From Nocardiopsis prasina DSM 43845 (GTDB lineage Bacteria; Actinomycetota; Actinomycetes; Streptosporangiales; Streptosporangiaceae), in NCBI RefSeq assembly GCF_000341265.1, contig NZ_ANAE01000107.1, forward strand, positions 47,795 through 111,794: a DNA stretch of 64,000 bases. The letters run 5' to 3'. How positions within the stretch are numbered: the first letter of the stretch is position 1; each line of letters starts with the position of its first letter. Shown here piece by piece: positions 1 through 8,624 of this stretch. The notes beneath the pieces were generated by a model. That model worked only from the letters and a program-made list of their open reading frames with translations, did not search any database and was not told where the DNA came from. The translations under genes were made by a program, and so were the position numbers.

Positions 1-2
1 CG

Positions 3-86
3 GGCGGCCGGATAGGCGACCAGATCCGCCGCCGGGTACCCCAGCGCTCCCCGCACTGGCTCCACCGCCGTTCCGAGGAGCGCTGA
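3..86 (+). CDS. 3' end of an unidentified gene (partial)
   Basis: An open frame enters from the left edge and ends in TGA at 84-86, giving 27 residues rich in Arg and Pro that end in HRRSEER. It stops 28 bases before the convergent gene that follows, which is a normal tail-to-tail spacing. Two other forward frames are either closed or less gene-like. No domain can be recognised from so short a tail, so the call rests only on position and frame. Confidence 0.35.
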   Translation, partial: GGRIGDQIRRRVPQRSPHWLHRRSEER

Positions 87-114
87 CCCGGACCCGGCCC
101 GGTCTCCCCGCGGC

Positions 115-555
115 TCAGCCCTCGGAACCGCCGAAGGCCCGCACGTAGGCCTCCTGTTCGGGGGTCTCCACCGCGTGCGGCGAGTAGTGCTCGCGCACGT
201 AGGCCACGGCCTCGGACGCGGGCACCCCGTCCAGCACCGCCAGGCAGGAGAGCGCGGTCCCGGTCCGGCCCCGCCCGCCCAGACAGGCCAGCTCCACCCG
301 CTCCCGGTCCGCTCGGTCCAGGGCCTCACGGAGCGCGGCCAGGGCGTCCGCGTCATCGGCGGGCAGACCGAAGTCCGGCCAGTGCACCCAGCGACCGGAC
401 CAGGTGAAGGTCGGCGGTTCGTGGTCCAGCAGGTACAGCCCGAACACGGGCACCGGGCCCTCCGGCAACGGGTAGCCCAGGCCGCGGCCCCGGACCACGC
501 GACCGGAGGGGAGCCTTAACACACCGGGGGCTTCGGGGTTCCACGGTTGCTTCAT
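115..555 (-). CDS. protein-tyrosine-phosphatase-like protein
   Basis: This 146-residue protein has the marks of a cysteine-based phosphatase. A WPD loop is visible at residues 59-61 (HWPDFG), which in the family supplies the general acid Asp. The CX5R phosphate loop lies at residues 91-97 (CLGGRGRTGT), with Cys91 as nucleophile and Arg97 binding phosphate. The His that usually precedes the Cys is replaced by Ala90, which is unusual. The protein is about the size of a minimal dual-specificity phosphatase and has no signal peptide or membrane segment, so it is probably cytoplasmic. Its substrate is unknown. It is transcribed divergently from argS with about 100 bases between them. Confidence 0.75.
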   Translation of the reverse strand: MKQPWNPEAPGVLRLPSGRVVRGRGLGYPLPEGPVPVFGLYLLDHEPPTFTWSGRWVHWPDFGLPADDADALAALREALDRADRERVELACLGGRGRTGTALSCLAVLDGVPASEAVAYVREHYSPHAVETPEQEAYVRAFGGSEG

Positions 556-653
556 GGAGGGAGGGTATCCGGCCGGCCCCCGGCGAATCGGCGCCCCGGG
601 GGTCCGTTTGAAACCTGTCGGGAGGGGGAGAGGCGGTCGGTAGTCTTAGGGGC

Positions 654-2399
654 ATGGTCGACCCGCAGGAAGTACTCTCGCGACGGGTCCAGTCCGCCCT
701 CGGTGCCGCCTTCGGCCCCGAGTTCGCCGACACCGATCCCGTCGTCCGCCCGTCCCAGTTCGCCGACTACCAGGCGAACGCCGCACTCGCGCTCGCCAAG
801 CGCCTGGGCCGCAAGCCCCGCGAGGTCTCCGCGGCGATCATGGAGCACCTGGACGTCGCCGACGTGTGCAGAGACGTCGAGGTCAGCGGGCCGGGCTTCA
901 TCAACCTCACGCTCCGCGAGGACTGGATCGCCGACCAGGCGCGCCAGCTCCTCGACGACCCGCGCGTGGGCGTTCCGGTCCAGGAGCGCCTGAACATCCC
1001 GCTCGACTACTCCGCGCCCAACGTGGCCAAGGAGATGCACGTCGGGCACCTGCGCACCACGGTGGTGGGCGACTCCCTGGCCCGCACCCTGGAGTTCCTG
1101 GGCCACAACGTCATCCGGCAGAACCACATCGGTGACTGGGGCACCCCCTTCGGCATGCTCATCGAGCACCTGCTGGAGGTCGGCGAGGAGTCCGAGGAGG
1201 CCGACCTCCTCACCACGGACCCCAACGCCTTCTACCAGGCGGCCCGAACCAAGTTCGACTCCTCCGGCGAGGGCACGGACGACTTCGCCGCCCGCGCGCG
1301 CCGCCGCGTGGTGGCCCTCCAGAGCGGCGACGAGGAGACCCTGCGCCTGTGGCGCAAGCTGGTGGGCCTGTCCCGGGTCTACTTCAACAAGGTCTACGCC
1401 AAGCTGGGCGTCACCCTCACCGACGAACACCTCGCCGGTGAGAGCAGCTACAACGCGATGCTCGCCGACGTGTGCGACGAGCTGGAGACCAAGGGCATCG
1501 CCGAGATCAGCGACGGCGCCCTGTGCGTGTTCCTCGAGGGGTTCACCGGCCGCGAGGACAAGCCGGTCCCGCTGATCGTCCGCAAGAGCGACGGCGGCTA
1601 CGGCTACGCCACCACGGACCTGGCCACCGTCCGGTACCGGGTGGACGACCTCAAGGCCGACCGCATCCTGTACGTGGTCGGCGCCCCGCAGGCCATGCAC
1701 TTCAAGATGGTGTGGGCCACCGCGCGCGCCGCGGGGTGGCTGCCGGAGAGCGTCGAGACCACGCACGTGCAGATCGGCAACGTACTGGGCTCGGACGGCA
1801 AGATCCTGCGTACCCGCAGCGGCGCCCCGGTCCGGCTCGTGCAGCTGCTGGACGAGGCGATCCAGCGGGCGGCGGCCGTGGTGGCGGAGAACCGCCCCGA
1901 CCTGGACGCCGAGAGCCAGGCGGAGATCGCCCGCAAGGTCGGCATCGGCGCGGTGAAGTACGCGGACCTGTCGGTCTCGCACGACACCGAGTACGTGTTC
2001 GACTTCGACCGCATGCTGGCGCTGACCGGGAACACCGGCCCCTACATCCAGTACGCGCAGGCCCGGATCCGGTCCATCTTCCGCAAGGGCGGAGTGGACC
2101 CCCGGACCGTCGATGGGCGGATCACCGTCTCCGAGGGCTCCGAGCGCGAACTCGCGCTCAAGCTGCTGGGCTTCGGCGCCGTGGTGGAGCAGGTGGGCGA
2201 CCACCTCCAGCCGCACCGCCTGTCCACGTACCTGTTCGAGCTGGCGCAGAACCTCACCGCGTTCTACGAGCACTGTCCGGTGCTGACAGCGGAGACCGAC
2301 GCCGAGCGCGAGTCGCGTCTGGCGCTGGTGTCCGTGGCGCTGCGCGTGCTGGTCCAGGGTCTGGACCTGCTCGGAGTGGAGTCGCCCGAGCACATGTAG
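654..2399 (+). CDS. argS: arginyl-tRNA synthetase
   Basis: Class I aminoacyl-tRNA synthetase that attaches arginine to tRNA-Arg in the cytoplasm (581 residues, a normal family length). The N-terminal Add1-type tRNA-binding domain occupies roughly residues 1-110. The ATP-binding HIGH motif appears as HVGH at 129-132. Instead of a canonical KMSKS loop there is SDGKILRTRSG at 380-390; many ArgRS enzymes lack the KMSK lysine. The C-terminal DALR-type helical domain ends in a typical pattern around ALRVLVQGLDLLGV. The ATG start follows directly after GTCTTAGGGGC. A hairpin terminator lies 45 bases after the stop, so argS is probably a single-gene transcript. The identification is secure. Confidence 0.97.
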   Translation: MVDPQEVLSRRVQSALGAAFGPEFADTDPVVRPSQFADYQANAALALAKRLGRKPREVSAAIMEHLDVADVCRDVEVSGPGFINLTLREDWIADQARQLLDDPRVGVPVQERLNIPLDYSAPNVAKEMHVGHLRTTVVGDSLARTLEFLGHNVIRQNHIGDWGTPFGMLIEHLLEVGEESEEADLLTTDPNAFYQAARTKFDSSGEGTDDFAARARRRVVALQSGDEETLRLWRKLVGLSRVYFNKVYAKLGVTLTDEHLAGESSYNAMLADVCDELETKGIAEISDGALCVFLEGFTGREDKPVPLIVRKSDGGYGYATTDLATVRYRVDDLKADRILYVVGAPQAMHFKMVWATARAAGWLPESVETTHVQIGNVLGSDGKILRTRSGAPVRLVQLLDEAIQRAAAVVAENRPDLDAESQAEIARKVGIGAVKYADLSVSHDTEYVFDFDRMLALTGNTGPYIQYAQARIRSIFRKGGVDPRTVDGRITVSEGSERELALKLLGFGAVVEQVGDHLQPHRLSTYLFELAQNLTAFYEHCPVLTAETDAERESRLALVSVALRVLVQGLDLLGVESPEHM

Positions 2400-2444
2400 C
2401 CGTGTGCCCGGCGCGCCCCCGTGGCGCGTCGGCACCCGCACGAC

Positions 2445-2477
2445 GGGAGGGTCGGGGCCACGGGCTCCGGCCCTCCC
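2445..2477 (+). terminator. probable intrinsic terminator of argS
   Basis: An 11-bp stem (GGGAGGGTCGG at 2445-2455 with CCGGCCCTCCC at 2467-2477, one G-U pair) encloses an 11-base loop and is followed by TTCGTG. It sits between argS and the YceI gene. Confidence 0.6.
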
Positions 2478-2655
2478 TTCGTGTGTGCGGTGCCGACCTG
2501 TGCCGTGCCGTTTCAGCGCGGTCACGAAGCTTCCCGTGTGGGGCGAGTCGAAAGTCTCGCCGCAGGTCAGAGGCGAACCAGGGGTTCTGGTCGAGCATCG
2601 GACCTACAGTGTGTGGACTAATGTCCCATAACGGACACAAAGGGAGTTAACACCC

Positions 2656-3261
2656 ATGGCATCCATCCCCACCGAGTACGGCCCGGGCCCCGGCACCTGG
2701 CACCTCGACCCGTTGCACTCCAGCCTGATCTTCGTCGCGCACTACCTGCGCTTCGGCCGGGTCCAGGGCACCTTCGGCGGGGCCGACGGGCGGGTCCACG
2801 TGACGGAGGACCCCGCACGGTCCTCGGTGGAGGTCGTGATCGACGCGGACAGCGTCAACACCGGTGTCAACGCCCGAGACGCGCACCTGCGCTCCGCCGA
2901 CTTCCTCGACGTGGAGCGTTACCCGGAGATCCGCTTCACCTCCACCCGCCTGGAGCCCGGCAGGAAGCGGAACTCCTTCCGCCTGCACGGCGACCTCACC
3001 ATCCACGGCACGGCGCTCCCCGTCGCCCTCAACGGCGATTGGGTGGGCGAGGCCCCCGACTACGCCTCGCCCGACGACACGTACGGCCACTTCTTCTCCG
3101 CCACGACCCAGATCAGCCTGTCCGACTTCGGGGTCGGCGACGGCGGGCCCGTGCCCTGGGGCGGCCGTCTCGTCGGGGACACCGTGGACATCGTGCTGGA
3201 GGTCCGCCTCCAGGACCAGGACCCCGCGCCGTTCCTCAAGCAGATCGGGCACACCCGCTGA
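2656..3261 (+). CDS. YceI family protein
   Basis: A 201-residue YceI-family lipocalin-like beta-barrel protein. Members bind polyisoprenoid or other amphiphilic ligands, and some are stress-induced. Family signatures are visible in order: WHLDPLHSSLIFVAHYLRFG near the N-terminus, VEVVIDADSVNTGV and RDAHLRSADFLDVERYP in the middle, and the LTIHGTALPV segment. There is no signal peptide, so this is a cytoplasmic member, as is common in actinobacteria. The ATG follows AAAGGGAGTTAACACCC, a good ribosome-binding site. The gene stands alone between the argS terminator and a convergent ribokinase gene. The exact ligand cannot be predicted. Confidence 0.92.
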   Translation: MASIPTEYGPGPGTWHLDPLHSSLIFVAHYLRFGRVQGTFGGADGRVHVTEDPARSSVEVVIDADSVNTGVNARDAHLRSADFLDVERYPEIRFTSTRLEPGRKRNSFRLHGDLTIHGTALPVALNGDWVGEAPDYASPDDTYGHFFSATTQISLSDFGVGDGGPVPWGGRLVGDTVDIVLEVRLQDQDPAPFLKQIGHTR

Positions 3262-3306
3262 CCTCGTGGCCGGGGTGCGCGCCCGATCCCGTCCGACCGC
3301 GCCCGA

Positions 3307-4230
3307 TCAGGCCCTGAGTAGGGCCTCGACCTCGTCCCGCGAGGCCATCGACGAGCTGGCTCCGTGCCGTCCCACGGAGATCGCGGCGGCGGCCGCGGCG
3401 AACTCCATCGCCTCACGCGCCGAGCGGCCCTCGGCCCTGGCCACCGCGAACGAGCCACAGAACGTGTCACCGGCCGCGGTGGTGTCCACGGCCTCCACCC
3501 TCCGGGCCGGAACGTGCACCGGCTCCTCGCCCCGGCGACCGAACAGCGACCCGTCCTCGCCCAGCGTCAGCAGCACCTCCGGCACCCTCTCCAGCAGCGC
3601 CGCCAGCGCGGCGCGCGGTTCGGTGTGCCCGGTGATGGCGGCGGCCTCGTGCTGGTTGGGCACGAGCACGTCCACGTTGGTCAGGAGCTCGTCCGGGAGC
3701 TCACGAGCGGGGGCCGGGGTCAGGTAGACCGGCACGCCCAACCCGCGGCCCAGCCGCGCCCCGGCGACCACGGCCGCCATGGGCAGCTCCAGCTGGAGCA
3801 GCAGCGCGGCGGCGTCGGCCACCCGCGCCTCGTCACCGTCGACCGCCCCTGCCTCGGCGTTGGCACCCGGGACCACGATGATCCGGTTGCCGCCCCGGCC
3901 GTCCACGACGATGTGCGCGACCCCGGACACCCCCGGGACCGTGCGCAGACCGGAGACGTCGATCCCGCCCGACACCAGGTTGGCGCGCAGTTCGGCACCG
4001 AAGGCGTCGTCGCCGACAGCGCCGAGGAAGGCCACGTCGGCACCCGCCCGCGCCGCCGCGACCGCCTGGTTGGCGCCCTTGCCGCCCGGAATCTGCCGGA
4101 AGTCAGTTCCGGTGACGGTCTCGCCGCCGCCCGGAACCGCGTCCACGTAGGCCACCAGGTCCATGTTGACGCTGCCGAGCACGGCGACGCGCGGCGCGGA
4201 TCCCACTTCGTTGTCCACTTCTCTGTTCAT
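3307..4230 (-). CDS. rbsK: ribokinase (PfkB family sugar kinase)
   Basis: A PfkB-family carbohydrate kinase of 307 residues, most like ribokinase, which phosphorylates ribose at O5 using ATP. The N-terminal PfkB signature is PGGKGANQAVAAAR, with GGKGANQ at 49-55. The C-terminal signature is DTTAAGDTF, with AAGDTF at 252-257 and catalytic base Asp255. The chosen ATG lies 8 bases after the stop of the exonuclease III gene, so the two are probably cotranscribed and translationally coupled; a GTG four codons on is an alternative start. There are no ribose transporter genes nearby, so the true substrate could be another pentose or a nucleoside. Confidence 0.88.
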   Translation of the reverse strand: MNREVDNEVGSAPRVAVLGSVNMDLVAYVDAVPGGGETVTGTDFRQIPGGKGANQAVAAARAGADVAFLGAVGDDAFGAELRANLVSGGIDVSGLRTVPGVSGVAHIVVDGRGGNRIIVVPGANAEAGAVDGDEARVADAAALLLQLELPMAAVVAGARLGRGLGVPVYLTPAPARELPDELLTNVDVLVPNQHEAAAITGHTEPRAALAALLERVPEVLLTLGEDGSLFGRRGEEPVHVPARRVEAVDTTAAGDTFCGSFAVARAEGRSAREAMEFAAAAAAISVGRHGASSSMASRDEVEALLRA

Positions 4231-4238
4231 TCCCCAGG

Positions 4239-5063
4239 TCACTTCTTGGGCCGGTCGACCGGCTGGCTGTCCGCACTGTCGAGGGCGACGATGACGGGGG
4301 CGTGGTCGGAGGCGCCCTTGCCCTTGCGCTCCTCGCGGTCGATGCTCGCACCGGTCACCCGGGCCCTCAGCGCGGGCGAGGCGAGCACGAAGTCGATGCG
4401 CATACCCCTGCGCTTGGGGAAGGCCAGGGCCTTGTAGTCCCAGTACGTGTAGACGCCGGGGCCGGGCGTGTACTCGCGCACGACCTCCGAGAACCCGGCG
4501 TCGACCAGCGCGCCGAAGGCGGTGCGCTCGGGTTCGGTGACGTGGGTGAGGCCCTCGAAGGCGGCCATGTCCCACACGTCGTCGTCCTGGGGGGCGATGT
4601 TGAAGTCGCCGACGTAGGCGATCTGCGCCTCGGGGTCCTCCGCCAGGCTCGCGGCGCCCGCCGCGCGAAGGGCCTCCAGCCAGCGCAGCTTGTACGCGTA
4701 GTGGGGGTGGTCGATCTCGCGGCCGTTGGGCACGTACAGGCTCCACACCTGGACGCCGCCGCAGGTGGCGGCGATGGCGCGGGCCTCACGCTCCTCGGGG
4801 TCGCCGTAGCCGGGCTGGCCGGGGAAGCCGATCCGGACGTCCTCCAGCCCCACCCGCGAGGCGATCGCGACCCCGTTCCACTGGGAGAGGCCGTGGTGGG
4901 CGACCTCGTACCCGCGGTCCGTGAGGACCGACTCGGGGAACTGGTCGTCGCGCGCCTTGGTCTCCTGGATGGCGAGGACGTCGATGTCGCTCCGGTCCAG
5001 CCAGTCGCCGATCCGCTCGGCCCTGGCCCGGGCACTGTTCACATTCCATGTCGCGATACGCAC
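4239..5063 (-). CDS. xth: exodeoxyribonuclease III
   Basis: An ExoIII/AP endonuclease of the EEP superfamily (274 residues) that cuts at abasic sites and trims 3' blocking groups during base-excision repair. Visible motifs are ATWNVNS at the N-terminus, AIQETK with the metal-binding Glu, YVPNG, the catalytic GDFNIAP, and the terminal SDHAPV with the catalytic His. I chose the GTG at 5063 because it gives the family-typical start MRIATWNVNS; a TTG two codons upstream is also possible. The stop lies 8 bases before the ribokinase start, which suggests one transcript. The C-terminal tail (DSQPVDRPKK) is short and polar. Confidence 0.93.
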   Translation of the reverse strand: MRIATWNVNSARARAERIGDWLDRSDIDVLAIQETKARDDQFPESVLTDRGYEVAHHGLSQWNGVAIASRVGLEDVRIGFPGQPGYGDPEEREARAIAATCGGVQVWSLYVPNGREIDHPHYAYKLRWLEALRAAGAASLAEDPEAQIAYVGDFNIAPQDDDVWDMAAFEGLTHVTEPERTAFGALVDAGFSEVVREYTPGPGVYTYWDYKALAFPKRRGMRIDFVLASPALRARVTGASIDREERKGKGASDHAPVIVALDSADSQPVDRPKK

Positions 5064-5395
5064 AGCCAAAGGCTAGAGGATCGCGCCGACGGACCGCCCC
5101 GACCTGGCCGGACACGCGGGGTGAGGGGGTGCGGACACGAGGAACCCCGGTGCGGCCGTCCTCCGCACCGGGGTTCGGCGACTCCCGGCACATGCGCGGT
5201 TGGTTTCAGTCGCGCTTCGTTGGACGGCCAGGCCCCTCGAACGGTTCGCATTGTGCGCAAGGTTTTTGTCGCGAACCGGGGGGTGTGTCGGCTCTCCCCC
5301 CGCCCACCAGGGGCCTCATGGGTATCAGACGCACACCGTTCGGGTAGGCCTGTGGGAGAGGCCACACAGACCCTCCCCGGTGAGGTGAACGTGTC
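5064..5395. other. divergent intergenic region with a perfect hairpin
   Basis: This 332-base gap separates exonuclease III (leftward) from the acyl-CoA dehydrogenase (rightward) and must hold both promoters. No convincing gene was seen in any frame. The notable content is the 13-bp inverted repeat described separately. A purine-rich GAGGTG lies 8 bases before the dehydrogenase start. Confidence 0.5.
5143..5175. repeat. perfect 13-bp inverted repeat (hairpin)
   Basis: AACCCCGGTGCGG at 5143-5155 pairs perfectly with CCGCACCGGGGTT at 5163-5175 around a 7-base loop. It looks like a terminator stem, yet it lies between two divergent genes where no annotated transcript should end. It could be an attenuator, an insulator, or the end of an unseen small RNA. 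Confidence 0.6.
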
Positions 5396-7303
5396 ATGTC
5401 GACGGTCGATCCCCGCGAGGCGCGACGGGTGGCCGAACAGGCCAGGGAGAGCGGATGGACCCGGCCCAGCTTCGCCAAGGAGCTGTACCTGGGCCGCCTG
5501 CGCCTGGACCTGCTCCAGCCCCCGTACCCGGGTGAGTCCGAGACGCGGCGCGGGGAGGCCTTCCTCGCCCTGCTGCGGGAGGTGTGCGAGGGCGTCGACG
5601 CCCCGCGCGTCGAACTGGAGGAGCGCGTCCCCGACGAGACCGTCGCGGCGCTGCGCGGGATCGGTGCCTTCGGGATGAAGATCCCCACCGAGTACGGCGG
5701 GCTCGGCCTCACCCAGTACCACTACAACCGCGCCCTGATGCTGGTCGGCTCGGTGTGCCCCGCGATCGCCGCCCTGCTCTCCGCCCACCAGTCCATCGGC
5801 GTCCCCCAGCCCGTGGCCGTGTTCGGCACCGAGGAACAGCGGCGGAGCCTGCTGCCGCGCTGCGCCCGGGGCGCGGTCAGCGCCTTCCTGCTCACCGAAC
5901 CCGACGTGGGCAGTGACCCCGCGCGGCTGAGCGCCACGGCCACGCCCACGGACGACGGGTCCGCGTACCTGCTGGACGGGGTGAAGCTGTGGACGACCAA
6001 CGGCGTGGTCGCCGAACTCCTCCTGGTGATGGCGCGGGTGCCCGAGGGGCCCGGACGCCGGGGCGGGATCACGGCGTTCGTGGTGGAGGGCGACTCCCCC
6101 GGTGTCACCGTGGAGCACCGCAACCGGTTCATGGGGCTGAAGGGACTGGAGAACGGGGTCACTCGCCTGCACCGGGTACGGGTGCCCGCCGACCAGCGGA
6201 TCGGCGAGGAGGGGCAGGGCCTGCGCATCGCGCTGTCCACCCTCAATACCGGCCGCCTCTCCCTGCCCGCCCTCTGTGCGGGCGCGGGCAAGTGGGCGAC
6301 CGGGATCGCCCGTGAGTGGTCCCGCGAGCGCGTCCAGTGGGGTCGGCCGGTGGGCCGGCACGAGGAGGTCGCCCGGAAGCTGTCCTTCATCACCGCGACC
6401 TCCTACGCCATGGAGGCCGTGCTCGACCTGACCGGACGGATGGCCGACGACGACCGCCACGACATCCGGATCGAGGCGGCCCTCGCCAAGCTCTGGACCT
6501 CCGAGATGGCCCACCGGGTCGCCGACGAACTGGTCCAGGTGCGGGGCGGGCGCGGGTACGAGACCGCCGGTTCCCTGGCCGCGCGCGGTGAGCGCGGGGT
6601 GCCCGCCGAGCAGGTGCTACGCGACCTGAGGATCAACCGGATCTTCGAGGGCAGCACGGAGATCATGAGGCTCCTGATCGCCCGTGAGGCCGTGGACGCC
6701 CACCTGTCCGTGGCCGGGGACCTCGTCGACCCCGACACCAGCCGCTCCGAGAAGGCGCGAGCCGCCGTCAGGGCGAGCGGCTTCTACGCCCGGTGGCTGC
6801 CGACCCTGGTGGTCGGCCGGGGGCAGGTGCCGTCGGCCTTCCAGGAGTTCGGGCCGCTCGCCGCGCACCTGCGCTTCGCGGAGCGCGCCTCGCGTCGCCT
6901 GGCTCGCTCCACGTTCTACGCGATGTCCCGCTGGCAGGGAGGGCTGGAGGCCCGGCAGGGCTTCCTCGGCCGCGTGGTGGACATCGGCGCCGAGCTCTTC
7001 GCGGCGAGCGCCGTGGTCGTTCGGGCCCGCGCCGACGCGGACGCCCGCCCCGAGCGCGGAGCGTCGCCGCTTCAGGTGGCCGACGTGTTCTGCCGCCAGT
7101 CCCGGCTGCGGGTCGACGCCCTCTTCGAGGGGCTGTGGTCCAACACCGACGAACTCGACGGCAGACTGGCCCGGCGTCTGATGGCCGACTCCTACACCTG
7201 GCTGGAGGAGGGCGTGCTCGACCCCTCCGTGCCCGGGCCGTGGATCGCCCCGACCGCCCCCGGGCCGTCCCCGCACGAGGACCTGCACCGCCGGATGGGC
7301 TGA
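5396..7303 (+). CDS. long acyl-CoA dehydrogenase with C-terminal extension
   Basis: A 635-residue FAD-dependent acyl-CoA dehydrogenase that catalyses alpha,beta-desaturation of fatty acyl-CoA in beta-oxidation. The FAD/substrate signature AFLLTEPDVGSDP is followed by the FEGSTEIMR segment, whose Glu matches the catalytic base of the MCAD/VLCAD line. About 180 residues follow the core domain, as in the VLCAD/ACAD9 type, where the extension mediates membrane or dimer contacts. The ATG follows CCGGTGAGGTGAACGTGTC. A second, LCAD-type dehydrogenase and a thiolase lie within 7 kb, but this gene lacks their shared operator. Chain-length preference is inferred only from length and architecture. Confidence 0.9.
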   Translation: MSTVDPREARRVAEQARESGWTRPSFAKELYLGRLRLDLLQPPYPGESETRRGEAFLALLREVCEGVDAPRVELEERVPDETVAALRGIGAFGMKIPTEYGGLGLTQYHYNRALMLVGSVCPAIAALLSAHQSIGVPQPVAVFGTEEQRRSLLPRCARGAVSAFLLTEPDVGSDPARLSATATPTDDGSAYLLDGVKLWTTNGVVAELLLVMARVPEGPGRRGGITAFVVEGDSPGVTVEHRNRFMGLKGLENGVTRLHRVRVPADQRIGEEGQGLRIALSTLNTGRLSLPALCAGAGKWATGIAREWSRERVQWGRPVGRHEEVARKLSFITATSYAMEAVLDLTGRMADDDRHDIRIEAALAKLWTSEMAHRVADELVQVRGGRGYETAGSLAARGERGVPAEQVLRDLRINRIFEGSTEIMRLLIAREAVDAHLSVAGDLVDPDTSRSEKARAAVRASGFYARWLPTLVVGRGQVPSAFQEFGPLAAHLRFAERASRRLARSTFYAMSRWQGGLEARQGFLGRVVDIGAELFAASAVVVRARADADARPERGASPLQVADVFCRQSRLRVDALFEGLWSNTDELDGRLARRLMADSYTWLEEGVLDPSVPGPWIAPTAPGPSPHEDLHRRMG

Positions 7304-7345
7304 TCGCCCCCCTGAACTGTCGTCGGCCGCGGATACGGTGATCAC

Positions 7346-8578
7346 ATGGCTGCACCGCACCCGCGCCGCGACGCGGAGTTCTCACTGCCGCAGGCCCGCC
7401 GGATCGCCCTGGCCGCCCAGGGCTTCCACGACCCCAGACCCGGCTCCGCACCCACGCTCGCCCACCTGGCTCGCGTGGTCCGCCGGGTGGGCCTGCTCCA
7501 GATCGACAGCGTGAACGTGCTCGCCCGCAGCCAGTACCTGCCGGTGTTCGCGCGGCTGGGCGCCTACTCCCCCGCCCTCCTGGACCGGGCCACCACCACG
7601 AGCGTGGGCGACAGCCCGGCCCGGCTGGTCGAGTGCTGGGCGCACGAGGCGAGCCTGGTGCCGCCCGCCACGCACCGCCTCATGCGGTACCGGATGGAGC
7701 ACAACCGCGCCCAGCCGAACGTGGGGTGGATGAACGGCATCCGCGAGGACAAACCCGAGCTGGTCAAGGCCGTGCACGAGGAGGTGGCACGGATCGGCCC
7801 GGCCACCGCCCGCGAGGTCGAGGCCGCCCTGGCCCACGACGTGCCGCGCGCCAAGGACCACTGGGGCTGGAACTGGTCCGAGGTCAAGCGGTGCCTGGAG
7901 TACCTGTTCTGGATCGGCGACCTCACCGCCAACGGCCGCAACACCCAGTTCGAGCGCCGCTACGACCTGCCCGAACGCGTCCTGCCCGCCGAGGTGCACG
8001 CCCTCCCGCACCCCACCCCGGAGGAGGCACACCGGGAGCTGGTCGCCATCGCCGCCCGCGCCCACGGGATCGCCACCGAGCCCGACCTGCGCGACTACTT
8101 CCGGCTCAAGGGCGTCGAGTCCCGTGCCGCCCTGGCCGACCTCGTGGACTCCGGCGAACTGCTGCCGGTCACCGTGCGCGGCTGGGAACGCCCCGCCTAC
8201 CTGCACCGGGATGCCCGCGTTCCCCGCAGGGTCGACGCCCGAGCGCTGCTGAGCCCGTTCGACTCCCTGGTGTGGACCCGCGACCGCGCCGAGGAGCTGT
8301 TCGGGTTCCGCTACCGCCTGGAGATCTACGTGCCCGCCGCCAAGCGGGTGCACGGCTACTACGTGCTGCCCTTCCTGCTGGGCGAGGACCTGGTGGCCCG
8401 GGTGGACCTGAAGGCGGACCGCGCCTCGGGCACGCTGCTCGCCCGCCAGGTCACCCTGGAGGAGGACGCACCCGCCGACACCATGCCCGAGCTGGTGGAC
8501 CAGCTGGAGGAGATGGCGGCCTGGCTCGGCCTGGAGAACGGCGTGGGCGGCGAGGGGCTCACCCACCCCGTCCGCTGA
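7346..8578 (+). CDS. HTH_42 family DNA glycosylase (AlkX/YcaQ-like)
   Basis: A 410-residue member of the winged-helix HTH_42 superfamily, which includes AlkZ and E. coli YcaQ (AlkX). These are glycosylases that excise bulky N-alkyl adducts and unhook interstrand cross-links. The catalytic Q-phi-D motif of the AlkX branch is seen as QID at residues 52-54 ([18 protein letters not shown]), where AlkZ-type enzymes have Q-phi-Q. The conserved HEASLVP and [19 protein letters not shown] segments also fit. The gene runs 42 bases after the dehydrogenase and ends at a strong hairpin shared with the convergent thiolase gene. Family membership is confident; a repair substrate is inferred from the family. 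Confidence 0.85.
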   Translation: MAAPHPRRDAEFSLPQARRIALAAQGFHDPRPGSAPTLAHLARVVRRVGLLQIDSVNVLARSQYLPVFARLGAYSPALLDRATTTSVGDSPARLVECWAHEASLVPPATHRLMRYRMEHNRAQPNVGWMNGIREDKPELVKAVHEEVARIGPATAREVEAALAHDVPRAKDHWGWNWSEVKRCLEYLFWIGDLTANGRNTQFERRYDLPERVLPAEVHALPHPTPEEAHRELVAIAARAHGIATEPDLRDYFRLKGVESRAALADLVDSGELLPVTVRGWERPAYLHRDARVPRRVDARALLSPFDSLVWTRDRAEELFGFRYRLEIYVPAAKRVHGYYVLPFLLGEDLVARVDLKADRASGTLLARQVTLEEDAPADTMPELVDQLEEMAAWLGLENGVGGEGLTHPVR

Positions 8579-8583
8579 CGGAC

Positions 8584-8608
8584 GGCCGCGCACCCGTGGT
8601 GCGCGGCC
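8584..8608. terminator. bidirectional terminator hairpin
   Basis: GGCCGCGCACC at 8584-8594 pairs with GGTGCGCGGCC at 8598-8608 around a 3-base loop, an 11-bp perfect stem. It lies between the convergent glycosylase and thiolase genes and can serve both. Confidence 0.65.
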
Positions 8609-8624
8609 CGTCGAGGTCGGGGGA

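Noticed and set aside
552..2525. Long minus-strand frame opposite argS
   Set aside because: argS on the plus strand is certain, and the antisense frame has only the His/Gln/Gly/Val-rich composition of a shadow.
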